Shown: positions 8,544 to 17,643, counted from the stretch's first letter. The stretch is 64,000 bases of DNA from Paenibacillus methanolicus (GCF_008124765.1 NZ_VNHS01000014.1:131483-195482), one strand, 5' to 3'. Made by a program: numbers and translations. The notes: generated by a model from the letters alone, not told the origin.

Positions 8544-10061
8544 ATGACAAAAAACCATTATTATACAAGTTTTGTAATTTTGGATCGAGTTGGTGATTAT
8601 GGATTGTCTTTCATTTACTATAAGCGAACGCCTCGGAGACGCGACCATGCGGCCGAACGGCGTATCGATCTGCAGCGTCCGCCCGGGCTGCCGGATCGCC
8701 CAAGATTTCGTTATCTCGCGCTCTTCGCGCCGTTGACCGGTTTTGCGGTCGCAGCGCTGGCGGCTTGGCTCTATACGCCGATTCCTCGTCGCGCGAGCAG
8801 CTATCTGGCGATGGGGCTTGCGTTATTCGCGCTGCTTGCCCTTATCGCACGGAGTCAGCTGCGCCGGCATCGGGCCCGAGTGCTTGCGTATGAGCGGGAA
8901 ATTAGCCTTCGCGAGGCGGAACTCGCGATTTATTGGAATACCGTACGGGAGCGATTGGCGCGCATGCGGCAGGAAGAACGGGAGGCGTTGGAGGATGCGC
9001 ATCCGGAACCGTCTCTATGTTTGGAACGGGTCGCGCTACGGGTTTCTTCCGTGTGGGAGCGGGAGCCGGTTGATGCGGATTTCCTCCGGCTGCGAACCGG
9101 AATCGGCACGGTCTCGAGCAGTGTGAAGCTCATCGCGCCCAAGCGGGAAGGCGGAACGGCAGACGGCGTCTATGGTACTGCGGAGCGGCTTGCCTCCGAA
9201 TGTCGCGATCTGGCGGACAGCCCGGTCTGGGTGGATGCGGCGAGATTTCGACTCATCGGCATTGCCGGGGAAGAGCAACCTGCGGAGGCGTTCATGCGGG
9301 CGCTGGTAATTCAACTGGCGACGCATCATGCGCCGGATGAAGTGAAGGTGGCGGCGGTGTTCGATGAACGGCATGGCGAGGCATGGAGTTGGCTCAGATG
9401 GCTGCCGCACAGTTGGGACGATGATCGCGAATATCGGTACTTGTTCCAATCGCACGGTTATCGGCACGAGACGATGGAACGGTTTCTAACGGAGCTTCGT
9501 CGCAGGCGGCGTGCGGTCGGCGGCGAAGGGCGAACCGGCGGCCGGCTGCCGACGTTCGTCTGTCTGATTCCGAATCCGAGCGCTTTGGACGCCCATCCGG
9601 CGATCGGCAAGTTGCTGCTCGCCGAGTCGCCGCCCGAGGGCACATGCACGATCGTGCTGGCACCGAGCAAGGAGCAATTGCCCGCAGCGTGCCATCTCGC
9701 CATCGACTTGTGGCCGGATCGCGGCGCGGTCGCCAGGCGCAAGGGGAATGGCCAGTCGGCCGGTACGCAGGAGCGGGAGAACGTCGCGCCGACCGGACGT
9801 TTCGCGCCTGACGGGGTGACGCTGGCGGAAGCCGAGCGTTTCGCAAGGACGCTAGCGCCGTATCGACTGCAGCGGAATAAGGAGCGAGTGGAGAACGTAT
9901 CGTCGGGGGCATCGGCGGACTTAAGTTCGGAAGAGGTACGGATCGGACAGTTGGGATTGGACGGGGAGAAGAAGCCGCTGGCCGGGCTATCGGAGCGCCG
10001 CGTCGGATCAGCCGGGAGTTGTCCGGACGCCGGCTCCGGTACCGCGCCTTTGCAAGGGTAA
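8544..10061 (+). pseudogene. Truncated EssC/YukB-like type VII secretion protein (middle part only)
   Basis: 505-residue ORF from ATG 8544, with no clear ribosome-binding site. Residues about 25-75 resemble the linker and paired transmembrane segments that follow the FHA domains in EssC (YYKRTPRR, then FRYLALFAPLTGFAV and a second hydrophobic stretch). Residues about 150-440 follow the EssC pattern, including DFLRLRTGIGTV, LVIQLATHHAPDEV and WSWLRWLPHSWDDD. Full EssC proteins are about 1300-1500 residues with N-terminal FHA domains and C-terminal FtsK/SpoIIIE ATPase domains. Here both ends are missing, there is no Walker A motif, and the last 70 residues are low complexity. A YukD-like gene follows, supporting a type VII origin. 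It may be a relic, or a short protein that still works as a scaffold; I favour a relic. Confidence 0.6.
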
Positions 10062-10253
10062 CGGGCCACGGACGCTTTTGACGAGTCGGATAGATGAGCG
10101 GGGAATGAGAGGCTAGCATCGCTTTTGAGGAAGAGCATGATTGTTTAATAGACAGGTTAATGTTTATGTAGTGCAGTACCCGAGAGGGAACAAACGTGGT
10201 CGGCATGGATACGGGATGGTCATCATGGAAACGAACATCGGAGGGGATTCGGC

Positions 10254-10514
10254 ATGAACTATACGGTCGTGACAGTCATCGCAATGCCATCGGGCAAGGA
10301 GTTCGATCTGGAGCTGCCCTCCGATCTGCCGCTGCAGCAGTTGAGCCCTGCTTTATTAGCAAGCGTAGGGGATGAGATCCCCGAGGAGGCGGAGCCGGCC
10401 TTGCGGCTGTCCGTCAGCGAATACGGGCTTAGTTGGAGCGATATCGATCCCGGGCTGACGCTGCAGGAGGCCGGCGTCGTCGACGGCATGTTCATGCGCG
10501 TGGAGCGGGTTTGA
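10254..10514 (+). CDS. YukD/EsaB-like ubiquitin-fold protein
   Basis: 86 residues. ATG 10254 follows GGAGGGGAT. The sequence starts with a beta strand (YTVVTVIAM) followed by SGKEFDLELPSDLPLQQL, and ends in LQEAGVVDGMFMRVERV. This is the pattern of the small ubiquitin-like EsaB/YukD proteins of type VII secretion loci, where the last strand follows GVxDG. The partner EssC just upstream is truncated, and no EsxA/WXG100, EssA or EssB gene is visible nearby. The machine as seen in this window is incomplete. Confidence 0.65.
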   Translation: MNYTVVTVIAMPSGKEFDLELPSDLPLQQLSPALLASVGDEIPEEAEPALRLSVSEYGLSWSDIDPGLTLQEAGVVDGMFMRVERV

Positions 10515-10602
10515 TCGCGTGGGATGGCTTGCGCGGCACGATGCGGATGCGACATGCCGGCGCTCGAGTACGGCAAGTCAACAGAGGAACGAAAGGCGAC
10601 TG

Positions 10603-10631
10603 GCGGCTCCGGGAGGGGCCGCTTTTTTTTT
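10603..10631 (+). terminator. Rho-independent terminator after the YukD-like gene
   Basis: The stem GCGGCTCC/GGGGCCGC at 10603-10622 has a GGGA loop and one G-T pair. It is followed directly by nine T residues. Confidence 0.85.
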
Positions 10632-10740
10632 GCGTTTGGCGGGAGCGGTTTGTAGGAGAAGCAGTCGAGAAACGGCGCTAAGCGGCGGGAGAAGCGGTGG
10701 TCGAAGGCGAACGCGGCGGATGGCGACGATTTTCGAGCCA

Positions 10741-10758
10741 TGTTACTAGATTGTAACA
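10741..10758. promoter_or_regulatory. Perfect inverted repeat upstream of the deacetylase gene (possible operator)
   Basis: TGTTAC and GTAACA are separated by six bases (TAGATT). The repeat lies about 60 bp upstream of the deacetylase start, in an AT-rich stretch likely to hold its promoter. No regulator can be assigned from sequence alone. Confidence 0.3.
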
Positions 10759-10819
10759 ACTTTCTTCTCTATCTACGCTACGATAGAAACAACTAGAGTG
10801 GGAGATGGGGAGATAGGCC

Positions 10820-11788
10820 ATGGCAGGGCGCGTTACAGGCAAGTGGACAAAAGGGGCGGCGCTGGCGCTTGCGGTCGCGATGACGGCGGGGTGCAGCGCG
10901 CAGACGGGGTTCGGGGTATTGCTCGGCAACGGCGAATCGACGGCGGCGATGAGCGACGGGAGACCGAAAGACGCGACGACGTTGAAGGAGCAGGGAGCAG
11001 GACAAGCGGCAAGAGAGAACGCGCAGCCAGAGGACGCGGAACTAGCGGCGTTCCAGCCGAAAGAGGATAAGGAGGCGGGGATCGCGGACGAACGCGCGGC
11101 GGCGGCATCCGTGAAGCTTGAGAAGCCGACGACCGGCACGACGCATTTTTCGGCCAAGCAAGGGGACAAGCTCATCGCGCTCACGTTCGACGACGGTCCG
11201 GATCACCGGTACACGCCCGAGATTTTGGAGATCTTGAAGGCGAGCGGCGCCAAAGCGACTTTCTTCATGGTCGGCACCCAGCTGAAGAAATACCCGGATA
11301 CGGTCAAACAAATCGTCGCGGACGGGCACGGGGTAGGCAATCATACGTATCATCATGCCAATTTGGCCAAACTGAACGAGAACGAGATCAAACAGGAAAT
11401 CAAAACGACGGACGCCTTATTCCGGGAGGCGGTCGGGTTCGTGCCGCATCTCGTGCGCGCGCCGTACGGCTCGGTGTCGGATGTGCTCAAAACGGTCGTG
11501 CGCGACAACAATCGCGAGCTCGTCGGCTGGACGGTGGACACGATGGACTGGGACGGGGCGACCGTGACGGCCATGCGCGGCAACGTCAACAAGAACGCCC
11601 GCCCCGGCGGAATCGTGCTTATGCATTCGTTCGGCAGCAAACATTTGCGCAACACGGTCAAGCTGCTCCCGCTCATCATTAAAGATCTGCGCGCCAAAGG
11701 CTACACGTTTGTCACGGTCGACGAACTGCTCGCCGCCAAGGCGCAAAATAAAAAAGCGGCGCAAGCGCAGGGGAAGAAAATGGGTTAA
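10820..11788 (+). CDS. Polysaccharide deacetylase (NodB fold) lipoprotein
   Basis: Predicted extracellular, lipid-anchored metal-dependent deacetylase of cell-wall or other N-acetylated polysaccharide. 322 residues. A signal peptide ends in a lipobox (AMTAGC, Cys about 27), followed by a charged, Ala/Glu-rich linker to about residue 110. The NodB domain has TFDDGPD (catalytic base and metal Asp), the metal motif HTYHH within GNHTYHHANL, RAPYG, and the late His in VLMHSF. The C-terminus is Lys/Ala-rich. ATG 10820 follows GGGGAG. It resembles the PdaA/PdaB-type deacetylases of Bacillales, but the exact substrate cannot be read. Confidence 0.9.
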   Translation: MAGRVTGKWTKGAALALAVAMTAGCSAQTGFGVLLGNGESTAAMSDGRPKDATTLKEQGAGQAARENAQPEDAELAAFQPKEDKEAGIADERAAAASVKLEKPTTGTTHFSAKQGDKLIALTFDDGPDHRYTPEILEILKASGAKATFFMVGTQLKKYPDTVKQIVADGHGVGNHTYHHANLAKLNENEIKQEIKTTDALFREAVGFVPHLVRAPYGSVSDVLKTVVRDNNRELVGWTVDTMDWDGATVTAMRGNVNKNARPGGIVLMHSFGSKHLRNTVKLLPLIIKDLRAKGYTFVTVDELLAAKAQNKKAAQAQGKKMG

Positions 11789-11804
11789 AGTAAAGGAAGA
11801 ATAA

Positions 11805-11986
11805 AGGTCCGGAGTCCCTGGCGGAGGGGTTGGGGAGGGAAATCCAAAGTAAGCCTTGTCCACCAGGACAAAAGCGTGCATCGCACGAAAGCATCCGCCA
11901 ACCACCAACCTAACGAGCCAACACGAAACGGGAGTCCAGAGGGCAGCGCCCTCGGAGCCCCTCGGCGGAGGGGTTGGGGAGGATTA
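11805..11986. repeat. Hairpin-rich intergenic repeat, copy B
   Basis: Second copy of the element at 3290-3463. Hairpins: TTGTCC/GGACAA at 11856-11871, GAGGGC/GCCCTC at 11939-11953, and CCCCTC/GAGGGG at 11958-11973. The middle hairpin is fully paired here, whereas copy A carries a G-T pair at the same place, which suggests the fold is kept. A direct duplicate of the 3' module (GGCGGAGGGGTTGGGGAGG) stands upstream at about 11821-11839. The element ends just before the ribosome-binding site of the next gene. Confidence 0.75.
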
Positions 11987-12009
11987 TAGAAGGGAGGGAA
12001 CCTACCATA

Positions 12010-13428
12010 TTGAACTCGTGGTTACGCCGCCCGCTGCTAGCGCTGCTAAGCGCATCAGCCCTCATGTCAACAGCCGGCTGTCAATATACAATGACGCCGG
12101 CAGACCTGTTGACGGTGCCGCAGGCCGAGGACGGGAACACGGAATTGGCCCAGGCGATCCGCGTGGCGCTGCCGCCAAGAGCCAAGCTGACGCTGTCGGA
12201 TCAGGGCAGCCTGGCCGCCGTCCGCAAAGCCGATGTCGACGGTGACGGACGCAAGGAAGCGATCGTCACGTACGTGACCGACCTGGACACCGAGCAAGTG
12301 ATGGTCATGCGTGCCGGCGCGAGCGGCGAGCGGCAGGGTTGGCATAAATGGTTCACGCTGGCGGAGTCGACCGGGTACGGCGTCGATTGGCTCGAAGTAG
12401 ACGACCTGGACGACGACGGCCGTCCCGAGCTGGTCGTCGGCTGGAACGAATACGACGAGCCGCAGCACCGCCTGTTCATCTATACGATCGCCGCCGACGC
12501 CGATCTGCAGCAGTCGCCGCCGGTGCCGCTGGCGGAGCTGACGTACGAGCAGGCGAAGCTGGGCGACGTGGACGGTAACGGCAAGGCCGAGTTGGTGGTC
12601 ATCCAGCATGAGCGGGAGCAGATGACGGCTTCGCTGCATCTGTACCGGGTGTCGGCGGGGCAAGTGAAGGACGAGCTCGCCGCCCCGATCGACGGGACGG
12701 TCGACGGGTATTACAACCTGGCCGTCGGCCAAATCGCCGCCGGCCGTTACGGGGTCATCATGGACGGCGGCATTGGCGCCCATTCCTCGCTGACGAACGT
12801 GCTGGCGTGGGCGAACGGACGGCTGATGCGCGTATACCCGCCGGTGAGCGGGCGGGAAGAAGAGCAGTGGAACGCCTCCTCGACCTTCAGCGGCGACGGC
12901 AACGGCGACGGCATTTTGGACATCGAGACGCTGGTGGACGCCCCAGGTCAGCCGGAGGACCGGTCGTATGCCGATACGCTGTGGATCGAAGAGCGGCGAC
13001 AGTGGGACGGCAACCGGAAATTCGACGTGGTGCAGCAGCGGTACGCCGATTACGGCCAAGGGTATGCGTTCAGCTTTCCCGACGGCTGGTACGGCCAAGT
13101 GACGGTTAGCCGGTTGGAACATACGTTGGACGAGGGCGTCGCCATCGAAGGGACCGCCTTCGAATATGTCGAGCCCAAGACGAAGCGCAGAGCGCCGTTG
13201 TTCTGGCTCTACGCGGTGCCGCTCAAGCAGTGGGATACCCTGGAGCAGCAGTGGAAAGCGGAGGGCGGCGCGATCCACGTGCTGACGAAATCGGCGGGAA
13301 TGACGTATGCCGTCTTGGAGCGGGAAGCGCCGAAAGGGTGGGAAGACGAGATACGCAAACGGTTCGAGGCGATACGGCCGGGCGCGGATGAGCTGGCGAA
13401 GCGATTCGAGTTGATTCCCGACTATTAA
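12010..13428 (+). CDS. FG-GAP/VCBS-repeat lipoprotein of unknown function
   Basis: 472 residues. I chose TTG 12010 (MNSWLRRPLL) because GAAGGGAGGG lies about 11 bases upstream; an in-frame TTG at 11974 falls in the repeat element. The signal peptide ends in the lipobox LMSTAGC, so the protein should be membrane-anchored outside the cell. Four acidic loops look like calcium-binding FG-GAP motifs: DVDGDGRKEAIV, DLDDDGRPELVV, DVDGNGKAELVV and DGNGDGILDIE. They suggest a partial beta-propeller over residues about 60-320. The C-terminal third has no recognised domain. It lies 47 bp before the response regulator gene and may belong to that operon, perhaps as an extracellular accessory; that role is inference. 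Confidence 0.75.
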   Translation: MNSWLRRPLLALLSASALMSTAGCQYTMTPADLLTVPQAEDGNTELAQAIRVALPPRAKLTLSDQGSLAAVRKADVDGDGRKEAIVTYVTDLDTEQVMVMRAGASGERQGWHKWFTLAESTGYGVDWLEVDDLDDDGRPELVVGWNEYDEPQHRLFIYTIAADADLQQSPPVPLAELTYEQAKLGDVDGNGKAELVVIQHEREQMTASLHLYRVSAGQVKDELAAPIDGTVDGYYNLAVGQIAAGRYGVIMDGGIGAHSSLTNVLAWANGRLMRVYPPVSGREEEQWNASSTFSGDGNGDGILDIETLVDAPGQPEDRSYADTLWIEERRQWDGNRKFDVVQQRYADYGQGYAFSFPDGWYGQVTVSRLEHTLDEGVAIEGTAFEYVEPKTKRRAPLFWLYAVPLKQWDTLEQQWKAEGGAIHVLTKSAGMTYAVLEREAPKGWEDEIRKRFEAIRPGADELAKRFELIPDY

Positions 13429-13475
13429 AGCCGGCGCGCGCAAGCCAAGCAGAAGCAAGAGCAGGAGGTTACGCA

Positions 13476-14591
13476 ATGCGGATATTGCTGTTGGAAGACG
13501 AGGAAGCGATTCGCGGGTTCGTCCGCATCAACTTGAAACGCAACGGCATGGAAGTGACCGAAGCGGAAGACGGCGAGACGGCGCTGGCGCTGGCCGAAGC
13601 GGCCGACCCGCCCTTCGACGCGGCGCTGCTGGACGTCATGCTCCCGACGATTAGCGGTTTCGAGGTGTGCGAGCGGCTGCGGCGGCAGTTTCCGCGAATG
13701 GGCATCATCATGCTGACGGCCAAATCCCAGGAAGAGGATAAAATCCGAGGGTTGGAGTTAGGCGCGGACGATTACGTGCAGAAGCCGTTCAGCCCGGGCG
13801 AGCTGATCGCGCGGCTGGGAGCGCTGCACCGACGCATGATGCCGGGCGGCTTGTCGTGGGCGGAGCAGCCGGGACATTCGGGGACGCCGGGCGCCGCGCC
13901 GGGTGCGGGCGAGTCGGCGGCTGCCATCGAGACGGCGAACCCGCCGGAGAGCCGGGCGTCTGCCGCGTACGGCGCAATCGGATCGGGCGTCCGGGAAGCG
14001 AACAGCTCGGCTCCACCCGGTTCAGACCGGCAGATGTCTGGACCGGGGTCGGATAACGCCGGTCTCGAAGGACCCGCGGAAGCCGTTACCCCGGCAAGCG
14101 CGACGCCTTCCGCCGCTCCGCATGATCCTGATTCGGAGCAGACCGTGGATGGACGCGCTCATTCGCAGTCTGCCGCTGCCGGCGCCAGTGACCCGTCTGC
14201 TCCTCCCGCACCGACGACGTCAGACGGCCATCTGACCGGCGATACGACGACGAATGCCGATCCTTCCGCCCCGTTCGGCCGCCATGAACTGCAGGCGGGA
14301 CCGTTCCGACTGTCGGCCGTGCAGCGGCGTTTATGGAAGAACGGCGAAGAGGTGGTGCTGACGCCGACCGAATGGACGCTGGTGAAACTGTTGATGGAGC
14401 GCGAAGGGGAAGGCCTTAGCCGGGACGATATTTTAAGCGCCGTGTGGGGACGCCATTTTATCGGGGATCTGAAAATCGTGGACGTGAACATCCGCCGCAT
14501 CCGCCAAAAAATCGAGGATAATCCGTCGCATCCGATGTATATCGAGACGCTGTGGGGCTTCGGCTACCGCTTCAACCGGGGCCGCGCATGA
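13476..14591 (+). CDS. OmpR-family response regulator with a very long linker
   Basis: 371 residues; typical OmpR regulators are about 230. The receiver domain (1-120) has the acidic pair EDEE, the phosphoacceptor Asp in AALLDVMLP (about residue 51), Thr in IIMLTA and Lys in YVQKPF. The DNA-binding winged helix is C-terminal (about 275-371), with LTPTEWTLVKLL, VDVNIRRIRQKI and WGFGYRF. Between them lie about 147 residues rich in Pro, Ala, Ser and Gly with no predicted fold. ATG 13476 follows AGCAGGAGG. It overlaps the kinase gene by 4 bp (ATGA), so the pair is coupled. Confidence 0.93.
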   Translation: MRILLLEDEEAIRGFVRINLKRNGMEVTEAEDGETALALAEAADPPFDAALLDVMLPTISGFEVCERLRRQFPRMGIIMLTAKSQEEDKIRGLELGADDYVQKPFSPGELIARLGALHRRMMPGGLSWAEQPGHSGTPGAAPGAGESAAAIETANPPESRASAAYGAIGSGVREANSSAPPGSDRQMSGPGSDNAGLEGPAEAVTPASATPSAAPHDPDSEQTVDGRAHSQSAAAGASDPSAPPAPTTSDGHLTGDTTTNADPSAPFGRHELQAGPFRLSAVQRRLWKNGEEVVLTPTEWTLVKLLMEREGEGLSRDDILSAVWGRHFIGDLKIVDVNIRRIRQKIEDNPSHPMYIETLWGFGYRFNRGRA

Positions 14592-16012
14592 ACAGCATCC
14601 GGACGCGAATGGTGTGGAGCTTCGGCATCCTGATCATGCTCGTCGTCGTGACGCTCGGCTCCCTCTTCGCGGCGCTCGTCTGGAACTACTACTACGGCAG
14701 CGCGACCTCTTCGCTCATCCAGCGGGCGGAGACGGAAGCGGCGCTCCATAACCGCAATCTCGCGGTGGCCCCGATGCACGTGGTGGCGCGGTACATGCTG
14801 CAGAATATGACCGAAGGCAAATCCAGGCTGCAACTCCTCGACAACGCGGGCGCGCTGGTCGTGGACAGCGACGGTATGCCTGGCGAGGGACGCATGCTGG
14901 CGACCCCCGACGTCGAGCAGGCGCTGAGCGGCGACCGCGGCATTTGGCGCGGGCCCGACCCGGTGACGAACGAACGCGTCGCCGCCGTGTCGGTGCCGCT
15001 TATGCGAGACCAGCGCGTAGTCGCGCTTTTTCGGTACACCTCTTCGCTGAAGGGCATCGACGACATCGTGCGCAACATGATCCTCGTGACGATCTTCGGG
15101 GCGCTCGTCGTCGTGCTATTGTTCTTCGGCATGAGCGTCTTGATGGCCAATCTGATCGCCCGGCCCATTCGCAATCTAACGAAAGTGGCGGAGCAGATGG
15201 CCGAAGGCGACTGGACGAAGCGGGCCAAAATCCAGAATCGCGACGAGATCGGGCGGCTTGCCGACACGCTCAATACGATGGCGGCGGAGATTACGCGAAG
15301 GGAGAAGCTGAAGAACGACTTCATCTCGTCCATCTCGCATGAATTGCGCACGCCGCTCACGTCGATCAAGGGCTGGAGCGAGACGCTCGTATCGGGCGAT
15401 CCGACGGATGTGGAGGAAGTGCGGATGGGGCTCAAAATTATCGACCGGGAGACGGAGCGATTGTCGGGTCTCGTCGAGGACTTGCTCGATTTCTCCAAGC
15501 TGTACGCCAAGAACATCGTGCTGCATCCCGAGCCGCTCGACATGCTGGCGCCCGTGCGCGAGACGGTGCGCCAGTTCGTGGCAAGGTCGCAGCGGGAGAG
15601 CGTGCAGCTGTCGGCGGATTACGGGGCGGACGGACCGTTGCTGGTCATGGCCGATGCCAACCGGCTCAAGCAAGTGCTGATCAACGTGCTGGATAACGCG
15701 CTCAAGTTCACGCCCAAAGGGGGAACCGTCGCGATAACCGTCACGCGCGAGGAAGAGAAGGCCGTCGTTCGAATCGCGGATTCGGGGGTAGGCATCGCGG
15801 AGGACGATTTGCCTCACGTGACGGAGAAGTTCTATAAAGGCGAAAGCCAGCGCGCGGGCAGCGGACTTGGCCTTGCGATTTGCAAGGAGATCATCGAGCT
15901 GCACGGGGGAGCGCTAGAGTTAGCCAGCGTGCCGGGCGAAGGCACGACGGTGACGCTCCGGCTGCCGCTCATGGAGCAGCATGCGGCCGAAGAGACGACG
16001 GAGCCGATCTAG
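14588..16012 (+). CDS. Sensor histidine kinase partner of the long-linker regulator
   Basis: 474 residues from ATG 14588, which overlaps the regulator stop. Two transmembrane segments (about 8-30 and 160-185) enclose an extracytoplasmic sensor region. A HAMP domain (about 185-240, LIARPIRNLTKVAEQM) follows. The HisKA H-box is SHELRTPLTSIKGWSE (His about 256). The catalytic ATPase domain has VLDNALKF (N box), DSGVGI (G1) and GSGLGLAICKEI (G2). It is a standard membrane kinase; the signal is unknown. The gene cluster suggests an envelope-related role. Confidence 0.94.
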   Translation: MNSIRTRMVWSFGILIMLVVVTLGSLFAALVWNYYYGSATSSLIQRAETEAALHNRNLAVAPMHVVARYMLQNMTEGKSRLQLLDNAGALVVDSDGMPGEGRMLATPDVEQALSGDRGIWRGPDPVTNERVAAVSVPLMRDQRVVALFRYTSSLKGIDDIVRNMILVTIFGALVVVLLFFGMSVLMANLIARPIRNLTKVAEQMAEGDWTKRAKIQNRDEIGRLADTLNTMAAEITRREKLKNDFISSISHELRTPLTSIKGWSETLVSGDPTDVEEVRMGLKIIDRETERLSGLVEDLLDFSKLYAKNIVLHPEPLDMLAPVRETVRQFVARSQRESVQLSADYGADGPLLVMADANRLKQVLINVLDNALKFTPKGGTVAITVTREEEKAVVRIADSGVGIAEDDLPHVTEKFYKGESQRAGSGLGLAICKEIIELHGGALELASVPGEGTTVTLRLPLMEQHAAEETTEPI

Positions 16013-16078
16013 TAAGGAATGCGGCATCGACGCCAAGTCGCCGCGCCCATCATAGCGCGATACGCGCCCATAGAGAGG

Positions 16079-16113
16079 CCATCGCATGGAAATTGCATTT
16101 CCGGTGCGATGGC
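16079..16113. terminator. Strong hairpin between convergent genes, probable terminator
   Basis: CCATCGCATGGAAA pairs with TTTCCGGTGCGATGG around a short loop. It lies after the kinase gene and at the 3' end of the minus-strand small gene, so it could end both transcripts. The T tracts are weak on both sides. Confidence 0.55.
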
Positions 16114-16232
16114 TATTCTTTATAGAACAGCGCTTTATGTTTCGCCGTTATATAGGCGATGGCCAGGGCGGTGAGCACAACCAGCGAGACAGGCAGCCAG
16201 TGATCGACCACGAAATCCACGAGCGCGGCCAT
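16113..16232 (-). CDS. 39-residue single-pass membrane protein
   Basis: Small gene read from the complement. ATG at 16232 is preceded by AAAGGACG at a normal distance, and TAG ends at 16113. The product begins MAALVDFVVDHW, has one hydrophobic helix (LPVSLVVLTALAIAYI) and a basic tail ending KHKALFYKE. I do not recognise a family. The good ribosome-binding site, the clean single helix and the charge pattern favour a real gene over chance. The remaining 260 bp to the next gene contain no other ORF I can support and probably hold divergent promoters. Confidence 0.55.
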   Translation of the reverse strand: MAALVDFVVDHWLPVSLVVLTALAIAYITAKHKALFYKE

Positions 16233-16499
16233 AGATCCACGTCCTTTCGTTCCAGCAAGGTGAGGAGAGTTACGTACAGTATGCCTACCGCGTCGCGTAG
16301 GTTAACCGCGGTAACAATTGACTTGCCGGCCCGATCCGCAGCCGGAGAAATCGGCGATCGTCCGCTACTGCCGTACCTGCCCGGATACGAGTCAATCGGC
16401 CGCGAGGACAAAATGAAGACAACCCGGTCTTCCTATGGTTTAATAGGGGTATTCTAGTTATTGCCAGGCGAACAAGGCCGAAGAAGGAGGACCACTTCC

Positions 16500-17600
16500 T
16501 TGTCCAACATGTTTACTAATGCCGCGCGTCGACATCCGCTGCGCTGGATGACGCTCGGCGCGCTTGCCCTCGTCCTCATCGCCGGCTGCTCCGAAGGCGG
16601 CGGGCTGAACTCGCTCCCGGAGCAGCAATCGCAATCGAACAATACGGGCAACGAGGCGCAGCCGGAGTCGGTGATTCCGGAGGAGGAAGCCGAGACGGGC
16701 GGCTACATCGCGCCGCTGACCGGCTTGCCGTCGGACCATGAAGTGACCGCGCGCCCGATCGCGGTCATGGTCAATAACATGGGCAAAGCCCGCCCGCAAT
16801 CGGGGCTTCCGCATGCCGACGTCATCTGGGAAGTGCTGGCCGAAGGCGGGATCACGCGGCTTGTCGCGATATTCCAGAGCGACGAGTTTACGGATCCGAT
16901 CGGTCCGATCCGCAGTATCCGTCCCTATTTGATCGAGCTTGGCGAATCGTACGGCGGGGTGCTCGTGCATGCCGGCGGTTCGCCCGATGCATACGCGATC
17001 CTGCAGGGGCAGGATAAGGAGCATCTCGACGAGATCACGAACGCGGGCAGCTACTTCTGGCGCGAATCGTTCCGCAAGGCGCCGCACAACCTGTATTCGA
17101 ATGTGGAGAAGATCCGCGCGGGAGCGCTGAAGAAAGCCTACGCCAGCGACGTGCCGGCCCCGGTCCGTCCGTTCTCGGAGACGGGCGGGACGGCAGGGGG
17201 AGGCGCGGCCTCGAAGGTGGAGATCTCCTTCATGCTGAAATCCTACCATGTCTCCTATGCGTACGACGCGGCGACCGGCTTGTACGCCCGGTCGATCAAC
17301 AATGAGCCGCATATCGATCTGACGACCAAGGAGCAGCTGAAGGCGGCGAACCTCGTCCTATTGGGAACCGCGCACAAGGTACTCGACAACGTCGGGCGAC
17401 TGGAAGTCGACCTGGAATCCGGCGGACCGGCGAAGCTGATTCAGAAAGGATTGGCCGTGGATGCCGAGTGGGAGCGGGGGATCGACGGCGTCATCCGGAT
17501 TATGAAGGACGGCAGCGAACTGCCGCTCGTGCCGGGGCGGACGTTCTACCACGTGCTTCCGAATTCGCCGGACTTCGCCTCTCATTTCACGTTAAGCTAA
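16500..17600 (+). CDS. yerB: YerB-like lipoprotein (DUF3048)
   Basis: 366 residues. TTG 16500 (MSNMFTNAARR) is preceded by AAGGAGG at 9 bases; the in-frame ATG at 16509 is too far from it. The signal peptide ends at the lipobox LIAGC (Cys about 30). The DUF3048 N-terminal domain starts at about residue 65 with the typical APLTGLP, PIAVMVNNM, KARPQSGL, ADVIWE and FGPIRSIR-like (IGPIRSIRPY) motifs. The C-terminal domain ends with GRTFYHVLPN. Function in B. subtilis is not established. It is expected to sit on the outer face of the membrane. Confidence 0.88.
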   Translation: MSNMFTNAARRHPLRWMTLGALALVLIAGCSEGGGLNSLPEQQSQSNNTGNEAQPESVIPEEEAETGGYIAPLTGLPSDHEVTARPIAVMVNNMGKARPQSGLPHADVIWEVLAEGGITRLVAIFQSDEFTDPIGPIRSIRPYLIELGESYGGVLVHAGGSPDAYAILQGQDKEHLDEITNAGSYFWRESFRKAPHNLYSNVEKIRAGALKKAYASDVPAPVRPFSETGGTAGGGAASKVEISFMLKSYHVSYAYDAATGLYARSINNEPHIDLTTKEQLKAANLVLLGTAHKVLDNVGRLEVDLESGGPAKLIQKGLAVDAEWERGIDGVIRIMKDGSELPLVPGRTFYHVLPNSPDFASHFTLS

Positions 17601-17611
17601 ATCGCGCTATC

Positions 17612-17643
17612 AAGCCGGTTCGCATCGTGCGTGCCGGCTTTTT
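17612..17643 (+). terminator. Rho-independent terminator after yerB
   Basis: AAGCCGG..CGCA pairs with TGCG..CCGGCTT around a TCG loop, with the T run overlapping the end of the stem. Confidence 0.85.

Noticed and set aside
16086..16457. 123-residue plus-strand ORF in the gap before yerB
   Set aside because: Overlaps the terminator and the better supported minus-strand small gene; Arg/Ser-rich, without start signals.
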